DNA from: Pseudoalteromonas luteoviolacea
Lineage (GTDB): Bacteria > Pseudomonadota > Gammaproteobacteria > Enterobacterales > Alteromonadaceae
NCBI RefSeq assembly: GCF_021654285.1
Contig: NZ_JAKFZS010000002.1
Location: forward strand, 124,001-188,000
Direction: 5' to 3'
DNA: 64,000 nucleotides
Below, piece after piece: positions 17,863 to 26,998 of this stretch (its first letter is position 1; each line of letters opens with the position of its first letter). The position numbers and the translations under genes are program-made. A model generated the notes under the pieces. It ran no database searches and was not told the DNA's origin. It saw only the letters and a list, made by a program, of their open reading frames with translations.

Positions 17863-18393
17863 CTATTGTAAAAACTCAGTTTTGGCTTGGCGTTGAGTGG
17901 CCAGCTCTGCAATAGCTTGATCATCTGGCTTTTGATCGATTAAGCCTTCATGGGCTAACAGCCATTGCTTACGTAGAACGCCTCCTGCATAACCTGTCAT
18001 TTTACCATTGGCGCCTATTACTCTATGGCAAGGCACGATCAAGGTAATCGGGTTTCGTCCATTGGCACCGCCAACTGCGCGTACAGCTTTGGGGTTATTA
18101 AGCTGCTGTGCTAATTCTAAGTAAGATAAACTCTGGCCAAATGGGATGGTCGTTAAAGCTTGCCAGACTTGTTTTTGAAAAGGCGTGCCTTGCCAGTCAA
18201 GGTCGAGATCAAATTGCGTCAGTTTCTGGTCAAAATATGCAGATAATTGCTGTTTACACTCTTGCAATAATGCGCTGGGATGCACATCAGACGTTTGCTC
18301 CCCGCAAAATATCAGTTGGCGCACGCCGATATCAGATGCCTTTATTTCAATCAGCCCCAGTGGGCTTTGAAAATAGTCTGTGTACAAGCTCAT
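17863..18393 (-). CDS. ogt: Methylated-DNA--[protein]-cysteine S-methyltransferase
   Basis: O6-alkylguanine-DNA alkyltransferase, 176 aa, which removes the alkyl group from O6-alkylguanine in a suicide reaction onto its active-site cysteine. The signature PCHRVIGANGKMTGYAGG is intact, including the Cys acceptor. The start at 18393 (MSLYTDYFQSPLGLIEI) has GGAG six bases upstream. It overlaps the stop of the Ada-AlkA gene by ATGA, so the two are translationally coupled. The pairing makes sense: the upstream Ada-type protein lacks its own O6-methyltransferase domain, and this gene supplies it. Confidence 0.95.
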   Translation of the reverse strand: MSLYTDYFQSPLGLIEIKASDIGVRQLIFCGEQTSDVHPSALLQECKQQLSAYFDQKLTQFDLDLDWQGTPFQKQVWQALTTIPFGQSLSYLELAQQLNNPKAVRAVGGANGRNPITLIVPCHRVIGANGKMTGYAGGVLRKQWLLAHEGLIDQKPDDQAIAELATQRQAKTEFLQ

Positions 18394-19751
18394 AATTGAC
18401 TCCATAGTTGAAAAGTGAGGTAGCTGCGCCAAGGTGAAATTTTTTTATCATCAAATGCTTGTTGTGATTTTAGGGCTTTGATTACACCAAGGTCGGAAGC
18501 CAGAAAAATATCCGGGTCGCTTTGTCCACGCATTTTGGCATAAGCGACTGTCCAAGGGCCAATACCCTTAATCGGTAACCAGTCATCTGCATTGTCGGTC
18601 ACATCGTTTTGTGAAAAATGCTCAGCAAAGCGGATCAGCGTTTGCCTACGTGCGGTGGGCATTTTTAAAAAAGCTAAATCACTGGTCGCCATTGCTTTTG
18701 GGGTTGGGAAAAAAGCCTGTTCTTCGTGTTTTTCTCCCAGCTCGTGTACCAGCTGAGTGACCAAGTTTTTCGCTGCTTGCACAGAGACTTGTTGTCCAAG
18801 TATGGCCCGTACGCCTGCTTCAAATAAGCTCCAGATCCCGGGTAATCGTAGCCCAGTGACCAATGTAAACTCATTGGGCAGCGCATTTTTCAAATCTCCT
18901 TCAATTTGGCCCAAGTCGGCGTCCAAATCTAAAATACGACGGATATTGTTTACCACAGGTTTAAGGTATTTGATTTCATCTATTTCAATGTCTACTTCAA
19001 AACAATGCTTTTGATCACAGTGCTTGGCGGTGAATTGCCCTTTACAACCTTGCCAAAAAAAGGTGCGGCCATAGCTATCGGCCGTTACCCATTCAAGTCC
19101 GTCGATTTGGCGCTTGGACAAAAATTGCTGCATTTTTTGCCAGTTGAAGGGAGGGCGATAATAAAGCGTCAATGTAATGTTTGAATTGCTGTGGCCTTGC
19201 TGTTTGCGCATTTGCGTGGGGGTCAACTGTAACTGGCTTTTAAAGCAATCATTGAAGCGACGTATACTATCGAAGCCACTTGCCAAGGCAATTTCTGTGA
19301 TTGGGAGCTGAGTTTGATGCAGTAATTTCTTGGCGAACAAGCACTGCTGATACAGCGCGTAAGCTTTTGGCGACACCCCTAGGTGCTGATTAAATAGCTT
19401 ACGGATATATCGGTCACTGACGCCAAGCCGGCTGGCAAGTTGCGGCAAGGAGCCCTGTTGCAACGCACCTTGATCAATTAAGTGAAGTGCTCTGTCTAAT
19501 GTTGTGCCAACCCCTTTCCATGGTGCAGAGCCAGGTGCACTGTCTGGCCTGCACCGCAAACATGGTCTAAACCCGGCCTGTGCAGCAGACATCGCAGTAC
19601 TAAAATAAGTCACATTTTCTTCTTTTGGAGGATGCACAGGGCAAGTTGTACGGCAATAGATCCCCGTGGTTTTTACTGCAATAAAAAACTTACCGTCAAA
19701 GCGTGGGTCTCGTGAATGGCGCGCTTTTTTACAGATTTCTACATCTAACAT
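18390..19751 (-). CDS. Ada-like regulator fused to AlkA-type DNA glycosylase
   Basis: A 453-aa alkylation-repair fusion. Residues 1-80 form an Ada N-terminal zinc domain with Cys33, Cys37, Cys64 and Cys67, exactly the spacing of Cys38/42/69/72 in E. coli Ada, where methyl phosphotriester transfer activates transcription. An AraC-type helix-turn-helix follows (about 85-185; LASRLGVSDRYIRKLF, ASGFDSIRRFNDCF). The C-terminal half is AlkA: an N-terminal fold, then a helix-hairpin-helix glycosylase domain (GIWSLFEAGVRAILGQQVS, PIKGIGPWTVAYAKMRG) with a catalytic-type Asp in FLASDLGV. It should sense methylation and excise 3-methyladenine-type bases. It is the first gene of a two-gene operon with ogt. 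Confidence 0.93.
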   Translation of the reverse strand: MLDVEICKKARHSRDPRFDGKFFIAVKTTGIYCRTTCPVHPPKEENVTYFSTAMSAAQAGFRPCLRCRPDSAPGSAPWKGVGTTLDRALHLIDQGALQQGSLPQLASRLGVSDRYIRKLFNQHLGVSPKAYALYQQCLFAKKLLHQTQLPITEIALASGFDSIRRFNDCFKSQLQLTPTQMRKQQGHSNSNITLTLYYRPPFNWQKMQQFLSKRQIDGLEWVTADSYGRTFFWQGCKGQFTAKHCDQKHCFEVDIEIDEIKYLKPVVNNIRRILDLDADLGQIEGDLKNALPNEFTLVTGLRLPGIWSLFEAGVRAILGQQVSVQAAKNLVTQLVHELGEKHEEQAFFPTPKAMATSDLAFLKMPTARRQTLIRFAEHFSQNDVTDNADDWLPIKGIGPWTVAYAKMRGQSDPDIFLASDLGVIKALKSQQAFDDKKISPWRSYLTFQLWSQL

Positions 19752-19842
19752 CAAATCAGTCCTTCCGCGTTAATGGGATAAGTATATGCGAATTACTCTG
19801 TACTACTGGCCAGTTTCGGAACTCACTGTTGATGTTGAATAG

Positions 19843-19879
19843 AAAAAAGTCACACAATGACATACGCCATTATGTGACT
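19843..19879 (-). terminator. Intrinsic terminator of the nadM-nadV operon
   Basis: Stem AGTCACA / TGTGACT with an inner AATG / CATT extension, followed on the minus strand by six Ts. It lies just past the nadV stop. Confidence 0.85.
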
Positions 19880-19889
19880 AGACCCTGTA

Positions 19890-21263
19890 TTAGCGAATGT
19901 TCGCTCTGATTTCATCAAAGCTGTGTTCAATTAATAACGTCCCATTTTTGAATACAGTTTTAAGTAAGTTCTCGCGGTTGCCCAAATCACTCTCGCGAAT
20001 GGTTTTCACTCCTTTAACCTTATCGTGAACCACTGCGAGGCGACCTTTTTTACTGCGTTTTCCGTGATCTGTGATGGGATCTTTAAATACATCATGCCAC
20101 AGGCCTTTCACTTTGACGGCACTTGCTTTCATGGCAAATTGCATCGTGTCTCTATCGAGTTTTTGCAGCAGCGCACCGCCCATGCCAAACGCGATATTCT
20201 CAGCGCTTTGTTGCTTGGTTTTCATGGTGTGCAAAATTTCACGAATGCTGTTTTCTGCGATGCCATCCCCTTGGATCACACGAACGCAATCAGGTAAGAC
20301 GCGATAGCCTTTGCTATTGATGCGATAGCCAAACTTTGCCATCAACTTTTCGATGGTTTTGGTAACGACTTCCACAGGTTCGCCACTGTCTGGGCGGATC
20401 ACTAAAGTGCCACCTGTTTGCTCTACTTGCTCTTTCAGCTCATCACCCCAGATGTTATCGATGGCATGCCAAAGGTCGTATGAATCACTGACTACTGCGA
20501 CGAGCTTTCCTGGGCCTGAAAATTGTTTGAGCATATTCTCATACGCGGCTTTTTCGCCGTTTTTCCCCCATGCTGTAATGGTACTGTGCTCTGCCGCAGG
20601 AATTGAAAACCCTGGCATAGCTGCGCCATAAAATCGTCTTGCAGCAACGATGGCACTGAGCGTATCGGTACCCATAAAATTGAGTAAGTGCGCAGCGCCA
20701 CCGACAGCAGCTGCCTCTTCAGTGGTTGCGCCGCGCGCACCAAAGTCATGTAGCTTAAATTCAAGCCCATCTAGCGAGTCAGCCGTTTCGGCCAAATATT
20801 GCTGAATAATTTGTTTACAGTGATAAGACACAGTAGCAACTGTAGTTGGATACCAAATTGCGCGCAGCAGGGCGGTTTCAACATAGCTGGTTAGCCATGC
20901 GCATTTGGGATCGGTATTGATAACTTGAACCAATGCATTACTGATCGGCACAACGCTCCCTTCTGGTAATGCTTGGATTTTGATGGGCAGCAAACCTTGG
21001 TGTTTGTCGACAATGTGTCGCCAACCTGCCTCATGAAAAGGCACGCCATGGGCTTCTAGAATGGTTTTAGCGTCATCCACATCTTGATGTGTGAGCGGGG
21101 TAGTTAGGTACTGTTTTATGAACATCTGTAAACCAAAAAACAGCGTTTTGTTATATTGCCCACCGCGAGGCTCAATATAGCTTGATACTTGGCTAGTGCC
21201 TTCTGGATACTGCTTAAAGTGTGAGGCTTTGTAGCTATCTGCGTTAAGTATGATATTGGTCAT
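19890..21263 (-). CDS. nadV: Nicotinamide phosphoribosyltransferase
   Basis: NAMPT-type enzyme, 457 aa, converting nicotinamide plus PRPP to NMN in a one-step NAD salvage route. Family landmarks include the N-terminal NADSYKASHFKQYP, then HDFGARG, VVSDSYDLWHAI, VIRPDSGEP and VIQGDGI, which line the active site. Length matches bacterial and phage NadV. A strong AGGAGG nine bases before the ATG supports the start. It is 56 bases downstream of the NMN adenylyltransferase gene on the same strand. Together they convert nicotinamide directly to NAD, avoiding deamidation. The operon ends in a terminator. Confidence 0.95.
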   Translation of the reverse strand: MTNIILNADSYKASHFKQYPEGTSQVSSYIEPRGGQYNKTLFFGLQMFIKQYLTTPLTHQDVDDAKTILEAHGVPFHEAGWRHIVDKHQGLLPIKIQALPEGSVVPISNALVQVINTDPKCAWLTSYVETALLRAIWYPTTVATVSYHCKQIIQQYLAETADSLDGLEFKLHDFGARGATTEEAAAVGGAAHLLNFMGTDTLSAIVAARRFYGAAMPGFSIPAAEHSTITAWGKNGEKAAYENMLKQFSGPGKLVAVVSDSYDLWHAIDNIWGDELKEQVEQTGGTLVIRPDSGEPVEVVTKTIEKLMAKFGYRINSKGYRVLPDCVRVIQGDGIAENSIREILHTMKTKQQSAENIAFGMGGALLQKLDRDTMQFAMKASAVKVKGLWHDVFKDPITDHGKRSKKGRLAVVHDKVKGVKTIRESDLGNRENLLKTVFKNGTLLIEHSFDEIRANIR

Positions 21264-21319
21264 GATGGAGTTCCTCCTATCTATTTGCTAACTGGGTCTA
21301 TCCCAATCGGCATTGGCAT

Positions 21320-22381
21320 TTACATACCGGTTAATTCTTGAATGATAAAGTAATGATCTTCAAATAATTTACTTGGCTCTAACTCTGCGAGCGGTACCCA
21401 CATGGCATGCTTGGCGTCATCCCCGCCTTTGACTTTGGGCAGTAATTTATTCGGCGCCAAATCAAAATAAAATGCATGAGTGATAGTGCGTCCTCGTGCC
21501 GATCTATTTGGGTCATCAAATACTTGTTGTTGCTTCATTGACCCCATTAACACCGGGGCAGGCACCTTTAACTTGGTTTCTTCTCTGAGCTCTCTCAAGC
21601 AAGCGTCAACAAGCTTTTCACTGCCATCGACAAAGCCACCAGGCAGCGCCCAAAGCCCTTTTCCTGGACGTGCTTTTCGCTCAATTAACAACACATGGCC
21701 ACTTTGTACGACCACCGCATCGACGGTGACAAATGTCGGCGGATAAGGGGCGTTTTGCCATGCTTGACGATATTTTTCAATGAAATCATGCTCACTTTGA
21801 ATCGCAGAGTAGTCATCGGTTCGCATAAACTTATCTAGCGTATCACGGACAAAGTGAGGTAACACTTGGGCATCTTGTGAAGTTAAAAAATCTTCACCTT
21901 GAGATGAAAAGAGCTGCTTTCGAATTGGTGTGGCAGAGATAGACTGATAGTTTTCTACAGGAATAGCGCCCCATTGAGGGAACAAATTTAAGTAGTAAGA
22001 TGACTGGTCTTTACTATGGCCAATTAAACCTACTTGAGGCGTTTTGTGCGGCATTTTATGCTGTGCGGTAATGATGCCTTTGACGGTTGTTTGCACATTA
22101 CGAACCCAAGCGTCGTCGTTATAGACTGTATCCATTAGAGGCGCAATGTGGACTCGATTGTTTTGTTCAGTGGTGAGTGAACCGCGGATCATTAACTCTC
22201 TTTCAGAGCTTGTCCATGGGTTTCTAACTGTTCTAGGCTGGTGGGCAGAGCCACATAATATGATGATATGTTTAGCACGTCTTAACCCTTCTTGGATCAC
22301 AGCTAAGTGACCTTGATGAAAAGGCTGAAAGCGGCCAATAAATACGAGAAAATCGTACTTTTGATCGTATTGTAATGTCAT
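21320..22381 (-). CDS. nadM: Bifunctional NMN adenylyltransferase / Nudix hydrolase
   Basis: A 353-aa fusion. The N-terminal nucleotidyltransferase domain (about 1-180) has the HxGH site (GRFQPFHQGH, His22 to His25) and the ISATPIRKQ motif, and makes NAD from NMN and ATP. The C-terminal Nudix domain (about 210-345) has the full box GGFVDGSEKLVDACLRE plus REETKL, and in relatives hydrolyses ADP-ribose. Free ADP-ribose is a by-product of NAD turnover, so the fusion links synthesis and clean-up. It is the upstream gene of the pair with nadV. The start ATG follows a region of about 110 bases that should hold the operon promoter. Confidence 0.94.
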   Translation of the reverse strand: MTLQYDQKYDFLVFIGRFQPFHQGHLAVIQEGLRRAKHIIILCGSAHQPRTVRNPWTSSERELMIRGSLTTEQNNRVHIAPLMDTVYNDDAWVRNVQTTVKGIITAQHKMPHKTPQVGLIGHSKDQSSYYLNLFPQWGAIPVENYQSISATPIRKQLFSSQGEDFLTSQDAQVLPHFVRDTLDKFMRTDDYSAIQSEHDFIEKYRQAWQNAPYPPTFVTVDAVVVQSGHVLLIERKARPGKGLWALPGGFVDGSEKLVDACLRELREETKLKVPAPVLMGSMKQQQVFDDPNRSARGRTITHAFYFDLAPNKLLPKVKGGDDAKHAMWVPLAELEPSKLFEDHYFIIQELTGM

Positions 22382-22497
22382 TGCAGCAAACCCCTTGCTG
22401 TTGTTGTAAAACGCGACGCAGGTCTATCCCGCTTACGTTGTGATTATCGAATGGTTCCCACTCGATAACGCTACAATGACATAACTGCGCTCAAATT

Positions 22498-22944
22498 TCA
22501 AACATGAAGATTGACTAACTTCCCATCTTCGGGCAAACCAAATTGAGACTTTAAGTCAGATAATAGCGCTTGCTTTTGCTCATCATTTAATTGATTGGTA
22601 TCTTGCGCCGACAAGGCATCACTCAAATAATCGACGACTTGCTTTAAATCCACTTGCGGAGCAGACTTGTCTTTTGGAGGCTTTGCTGGCGCGCCTGCGA
22701 GTTCGCCGATGGCTTTGGCATCAAAGCCGAGTTCAGACATTTGCTCAGCTAATGCTTTTGACGGTTTTATACCGGCCTCGCTGAAACTGTTTACGATGCT
22801 TTGTGCATCGGCTTCTGACAAGTTGTCGGGGTCAAACTGTTCCAAGGTCTCTTTGATAGTACTTGTTTGCTGCTCAGATAATGTGGTCTGAGGGCGACTT
22901 GCTTGTGCAGAGTGTGAATATGATTGCGTAGCTTGTGTGATCAT
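22498..22944 (-). CDS. Uncharacterised small acidic protein
   Basis: A 148-aa soluble protein I do not recognise. It is rich in Ser, Gln, Asp and Ala, with no signal peptide or membrane helix. The N-terminal 35 residues look disordered, and the middle (FDPDNLSEADAQSIVNSF) and the C-terminal part (TNQLNDEQKQALLSDLKSQF) read as two similar helical segments. Each combines an acidic turn with a hydrophobic helix, loosely EF-hand-like but without a clear calcium loop. The start is taken at 22944; a TTG two codons upstream is possible and is better spaced from a GGAG. It appears to be a single gene. Confidence 0.6.
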   Translation of the reverse strand: MITQATQSYSHSAQASRPQTTLSEQQTSTIKETLEQFDPDNLSEADAQSIVNSFSEAGIKPSKALAEQMSELGFDAKAIGELAGAPAKPPKDKSAPQVDLKQVVDYLSDALSAQDTNQLNDEQKQALLSDLKSQFGLPEDGKLVNLHV

Positions 22945-23020
22945 GGGCAATTAGCTCCAACAGGTTAGTTATTTTAGTTTGACTACTAATTGCGCAAATA
23001 ATGTGGAAGCGAGTTCTGCT

Positions 23021-23722
23021 TTATGCTCTTGGCAGAGGTTTGAGTAAAGATTGTGCTTTGTGAAAGTCCTCAGGCGTACCAATATCTATAAATTCAGCAT
23101 TGTACCGCTTTGCAAACAAGGGCGTTGTTTTGACAAAGTTCATAAGGTATTGCTCAAAAGAAAATGCTGACATATCGGTTGTTGCGAGCAAATGCGCTTT
23201 ATTGACTAAGTAAACACCAGCGTTGATATAGCCTGAACCTATTTGGCCTTTCTCTTTAAAATCAATAACGGTGTTATTGTCACTAAATGTGAGGGCGCCA
23301 TAGCGGCTGATATCATTAACATAAGCGCTAGCGATACTGATGATTTCACCTTTAGGAATACTTTCAACAAATGCTCGATAGCAAATATCAAAATAGCAGT
23401 CACCGTTGAGTATTAAGACCGATTCACTTTTACAATATGTAAGTGCTTGGCGAATGGCTCCACCGGTCCCCAGTGGCGTTAGCTCTTGGCTCAATGAGAT
23501 ATTCACTTGGTGAGTATGCTGATTCGCGTAATCGACAAAGCATTGATGCAGGTGGCCAGTTGCAAATACTAAGTTAAGCTGCTGACCAAAAGCATGCTGT
23601 AATTTGTGTAAAATAATATCAAAAAAAGGCCGCCCAGCAACTGGGGCAAGGGGCTTAGGGACAGTATTTACAATAGAGTTTAAACGAGTTCCTCGACCAC
23701 CAACCAGCACTACTACATCCAT
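23021..23722 (-). CDS. hddC: Heptose-1-phosphate guanylyltransferase-like nucleotidyltransferase
   Basis: A sugar-1-phosphate nucleotidyltransferase, 233 aa. The N-terminal VVLVGGRGTRLNS and the lysine-containing PKPLAPVAGRPF form the nucleotide site; LNGDCYFDI provides the metal-binding Asp. Paired with the GHMP kinase upstream, the best match is HddC, which transfers GMP to D-glycero-alpha-D-manno-heptose 1-phosphate, making GDP-heptose for surface polysaccharide. A strong AAGGAG ribosome site precedes the ATG, which overlaps the end of the kinase gene by 10 bases. The exact sugar cannot be proven from sequence; other hexose-1-phosphates are the alternative. Confidence 0.8.
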   Translation of the reverse strand: MDVVVLVGGRGTRLNSIVNTVPKPLAPVAGRPFFDIILHKLQHAFGQQLNLVFATGHLHQCFVDYANQHTHQVNISLSQELTPLGTGGAIRQALTYCKSESVLILNGDCYFDICYRAFVESIPKGEIISIASAYVNDISRYGALTFSDNNTVIDFKEKGQIGSGYINAGVYLVNKAHLLATTDMSAFSFEQYLMNFVKTTPLFAKRYNAEFIDIGTPEDFHKAQSLLKPLPRA

Positions 23723-24813
23723 ATTAACTCCTTGTTAGTTGTTTCAATAAATGGCTGCTTATAAGCATCATTGTGATGTAATGTAAGTGCCTGAGCGCCG
23801 TGATTAACGAGTTTAATATGTCGCATACTCTGTGCGTGTGTCTCACCTAATTGTTCTTTTAAAGTAGAGAGCTTATGCTCTGCAATAGCAAACATCATAA
23901 ATCCTCCGCCTCCGGCACCACATACTTTTCCAGCTAAGGCGCCAGCGCCCATAATATTAGCAAAAATATTATTTAGAGTATGAGGCAAAACTGCCTCCCC
24001 AAGGGTGTGTTTGTGTTTGCTAGCGCTATTAAATAACGACCAAAAAAGCGCAATGTCATTATGCTCTAGCGCATGAAACATAGGAGAAACGAGCGCTTTT
24101 AGCTTATTTAGGCTTTGTAATTTAGCTGCGTTATTGGAGGGAGAGTCTATCGACTGTGTTGTAATAGCTTTTTCGGAAGTACGAGTAATATTACTGTCAA
24201 TTAACACGATTTGAGACTCCAACTGCATTTTTGCTTGAGTTGGAAGAGCAATGTTTTTGACTTGATGTGAGTGCTGATTAGCAAACTTAAAGAGATTCAG
24301 TCCACCGTAAGCAGCTGCGTACTGATCTTGTAATCCACCTTTTAACTTCAATATATTTCGTTCTATGAAATAAGCAGTCTCAGCAAGTTTAGCCGAAGAA
24401 AAAGACAGTTTAAAAAGCTGACAAAACCCTTTGATCAGTGCCACGGTTAAAGCCGAGGATGCCCCTAAACCGCTACCATAGCCGGTATCGCACCATGTTT
24501 CTATCTGGCAGGGAGAAAAACGCCCATTGTTATATTTCTCCATAAAATATAAGTACACCGCTTGTTGAATAACTAGTTTTCCGGTCAATGGGGGCTGCGG
24601 TAACGCTGTTGTAACGAGCTCCTGCTGTGAAGTTCGACAGTGCATTTTCAGAGTATTGCCCCCTGGCTTGATTTTACCATGGGCATATAAGTTGATAGTA
24701 CAATTGAGTACCTCCCCACCAAATAAATCAACATAAGGGGGAATATCCGTGCCACCACCGGCAAGGCCTAATCTTAGAGGCGCGCGACAGAGTATCATGT
24801 CGTTTTGATTCAT
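23713..24813 (-). CDS. hddA: Heptose-7-phosphate kinase-like GHMP kinase
   Basis: A GHMP-family sugar kinase, 366 aa, resembling HddA, which phosphorylates C1 of D-glycero-D-manno-heptose 7-phosphate. The opening RAPLRLGLAGGGTDIPPY is typical of the HddA/FGGY-like GHMP subgroup; the ATP loop is GYGSGLGASSALTVAL and the C-terminal motif is GKVCGAGGGGFMMF. It is translationally coupled to the nucleotidyltransferase gene. GmhA and GmhB, needed before and between these steps, are not in the window, so they must be elsewhere or the substrate differs. Confidence 0.82.
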   Translation of the reverse strand: MNQNDMILCRAPLRLGLAGGGTDIPPYVDLFGGEVLNCTINLYAHGKIKPGGNTLKMHCRTSQQELVTTALPQPPLTGKLVIQQAVYLYFMEKYNNGRFSPCQIETWCDTGYGSGLGASSALTVALIKGFCQLFKLSFSSAKLAETAYFIERNILKLKGGLQDQYAAAYGGLNLFKFANQHSHQVKNIALPTQAKMQLESQIVLIDSNITRTSEKAITTQSIDSPSNNAAKLQSLNKLKALVSPMFHALEHNDIALFWSLFNSASKHKHTLGEAVLPHTLNNIFANIMGAGALAGKVCGAGGGGFMMFAIAEHKLSTLKEQLGETHAQSMRHIKLVNHGAQALTLHHNDAYKQPFIETTNKELIWM

Positions 24814-25060
24814 GTGTTAAACCTTTGGGATATTTCAGTGGCGTCTTACTTAACTTTGGAAGCGAGCTGGGCTTGCGATGTTCGACGGGTTTATTTATCT
24901 GGTTATTTTTCGGCGCTAGTTGACCATGCTTTTTTGCTTGCGTCAATGCTGAACGAGTGAAGCTGTTGTAAAAAATGAGCCAAGTGTAATATATCCGCTT
25001 TACTTTGTAGTACGGCTAAAGACATGTTTTATGCGGATATACCCAAGCTTGGATTAAAAG

Positions 25061-26452
25061 TTAAGGTTGTACGCTATTATCCGTCGGCTCATCTTGTATT
25101 TCCGGTTCGATGTATTTCAACTCGCCTAATTGGTAAGGGACACGTAAATCGAGGTTGAATTCGTAGACTTTTTGTATCTGCTGTTGCACAAAGTTTTTCT
25201 TTATGATGTCTAAATTATTTTCTGCCCATACCTCAATGGAGTCTGAATGTAGAAATTCATCTGGATGGTTATCTACATCGTGCAAAAGCTGTTGCCACAT
25301 ATCCCCGTGAGTCGCTGCGGGCGTATCAAAAGTAAACTCAATGACTTCATTCATCCAGCTCAGTCCATTATTTTCATACGCTTCCAAGACGCTTTTATGC
25401 AAATCTCTGCGCTCGCTTTCATCGGTATCTTCATCGTGATGTACTACAAATTCTCGGCCTTCTGTCATAAAGTATTGAGTATGCGCCCATTTGTCTGTTT
25501 GTTGTCCTAGCATGGCGAAAATATTCTGAGTGTTTGACTTATCTACTTCTTGTAACATGGCAAAGAAACTGTCTTGCTCAAAAGGTTTGATGGTAGTGGC
25601 CATATCAATGATCCCCGCATTGGTTGCAAAATCACCTTGGTTAATATGTTGATTGAGCTCTAGTAATTGGCCATCATGCATTTTATTGTTATCAAGCAAT
25701 TTAACGTATTGCATCAGGTGTGAAGAGTAATCGTTTAACTCGCTTAATCCTAGGTCTTCAAATAGGCCATATTCAACTCGTAGCAATGGGTTTTCAATTC
25801 CATCTTCACCGAGTAGCCCCGCAGGTGTGAAGGGGGCTGTTCTGTCGTGTGCTTTATTTTGTTGAACTAAGTGAGCCATAACGTCCAGTGAACTACTGAG
25901 CACATCATCTGATAATGTGCTTAATGTTGAGATGATGTCTTCACTGTGATCGCTGATTAAGTTGGTGTACTCATTATAGCGTGGCGCAGATGTTAGGACT
26001 TCGGCCAGTTTTTCTAATTCATCGTCATTTAAACGCTGGCTCAGTTCGAGTAATTCTTTAGTGGGTTTTATGAATGAAAATCGAATTTGCCCGTCTGAGG
26101 ACAGTCTGTCTTTTTGTACCAAGAATGCGTCAATATCACTTTGTTCTGTGAGCTCCCCATATTGAAAGCTGTTCTCTTCTTTATTATCAGCTCGAATTCT
26201 ATATACACTGGAATAGCCAAAAGAAACTAACTCCGGTATTGCTTTAAAGAAGCTATCATCTAAAAAATCTTCGAAAAGGTCATCGCCTTGAGCTGCTGAA
26301 AGTGATACATGATAATCACCGCCACTGGGCAGTGTATTCGGGTCATACTTTGCGCCTGCGTCTTTGACTGCTGAATTGAGATGGGGGCTTTTACTGTTGT
26401 TCGAATAGTTGTGTGCACTGCCTGCAACCAAGTTGGCCAATCGATTAATCAT
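25061..26452 (-). CDS. Uncharacterised soluble protein
   Basis: A 463-aa protein I do not recognise. There is no signal peptide or membrane segment. It is acidic and mostly helical, with phrases such as LSQRLNDDELEKLAEVL and DHSEDIISTLSTLSDDVLSSSLDVMAHLV that look like repeated helical hairpins. The N terminus has a low-complexity polar stretch followed by GGDYHVSLSAAQGDDLFEDF. The ATG at 26452 has AAGGA seven bases upstream; a GTG immediately before it is an alternative. It is separated from hddA by about 250 bases, so shared function with the heptose genes is not implied. Confidence 0.65.
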   Translation of the reverse strand: MINRLANLVAGSAHNYSNNSKSPHLNSAVKDAGAKYDPNTLPSGGDYHVSLSAAQGDDLFEDFLDDSFFKAIPELVSFGYSSVYRIRADNKEENSFQYGELTEQSDIDAFLVQKDRLSSDGQIRFSFIKPTKELLELSQRLNDDELEKLAEVLTSAPRYNEYTNLISDHSEDIISTLSTLSDDVLSSSLDVMAHLVQQNKAHDRTAPFTPAGLLGEDGIENPLLRVEYGLFEDLGLSELNDYSSHLMQYVKLLDNNKMHDGQLLELNQHINQGDFATNAGIIDMATTIKPFEQDSFFAMLQEVDKSNTQNIFAMLGQQTDKWAHTQYFMTEGREFVVHHDEDTDESERRDLHKSVLEAYENNGLSWMNEVIEFTFDTPAATHGDMWQQLLHDVDNHPDEFLHSDSIEVWAENNLDIIKKNFVQQQIQKVYEFNLDLRVPYQLGELKYIEPEIQDEPTDNSVQP

Positions 26453-26568
26453 CACCTTATCCTTAGAATCTGATTTACGGCTCTATTAATCGGCCAACTG
26501 TGTTATTTCTTTAGGGACGATTTGCTTAAAATATGTCCAAGGATAAATCAATCATGATCTTTTATAAA

Positions 26569-26940
26569 TTAGTGCGTGACAGTGGCGCTATTGTGGTTGC
26601 GCTGTGCAGTGAATATGCGCAGCGCCATAAAAGTTGTAACGCCCGCAACCAATGCGCACAGAATATGGTGTAGCACTAAATGGCTGACAATAAACGTGGG
26701 AATATCTTCAATGCCATCGATAAAAAATGCCTTTATGAGTAACCCGATGTAGGCACTTAAGTGCCCAAACAAAACCACGAGATATATTTTGTTGAATTGA
26801 CTTTTTGTTTGCTGCTCTATTTTCAAGGGCGCATATTTAATGACTAACAGCGCGAGCATTGCGAGCAAAATACTGATTGCACCCAAGCCTAACAAGGAAG
26901 TCTTCACTAATACAATTACTAAAATATAGGCCAATAACAT
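26569..26940 (-). CDS. Small integral membrane protein, uncharacterised
   Basis: A protein of about 123 aa with four hydrophobic helices (about 2-18, 20-38, 50-72 and 83-108 after the start) and a polar C terminus ending HNSATVTH. I do not recognise the family. The ATG at 26940 is used; a TTG two codons earlier is closer to an AGGG sequence and could be the true start. It appears monocistronic. Confidence 0.6.
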   Translation of the reverse strand: MLLAYILVIVLVKTSLLGLGAISILLAMLALLVIKYAPLKIEQQTKSQFNKIYLVVLFGHLSAYIGLLIKAFFIDGIEDIPTFIVSHLVLHHILCALVAGVTTFMALRIFTAQRNHNSATVTH

Positions 26941-26998
26941 TTTCAAACTACCCTTAATTCATCACTGTGCGATGCTATGCCAGAGCACTTTTATTTGT

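Noticed and set aside
24728-24946. 72-codon ORF upstream of hddA in another frame
   Set aside because: Overlaps the start of hddA, is basic and low-quality, and has no ribosome site.
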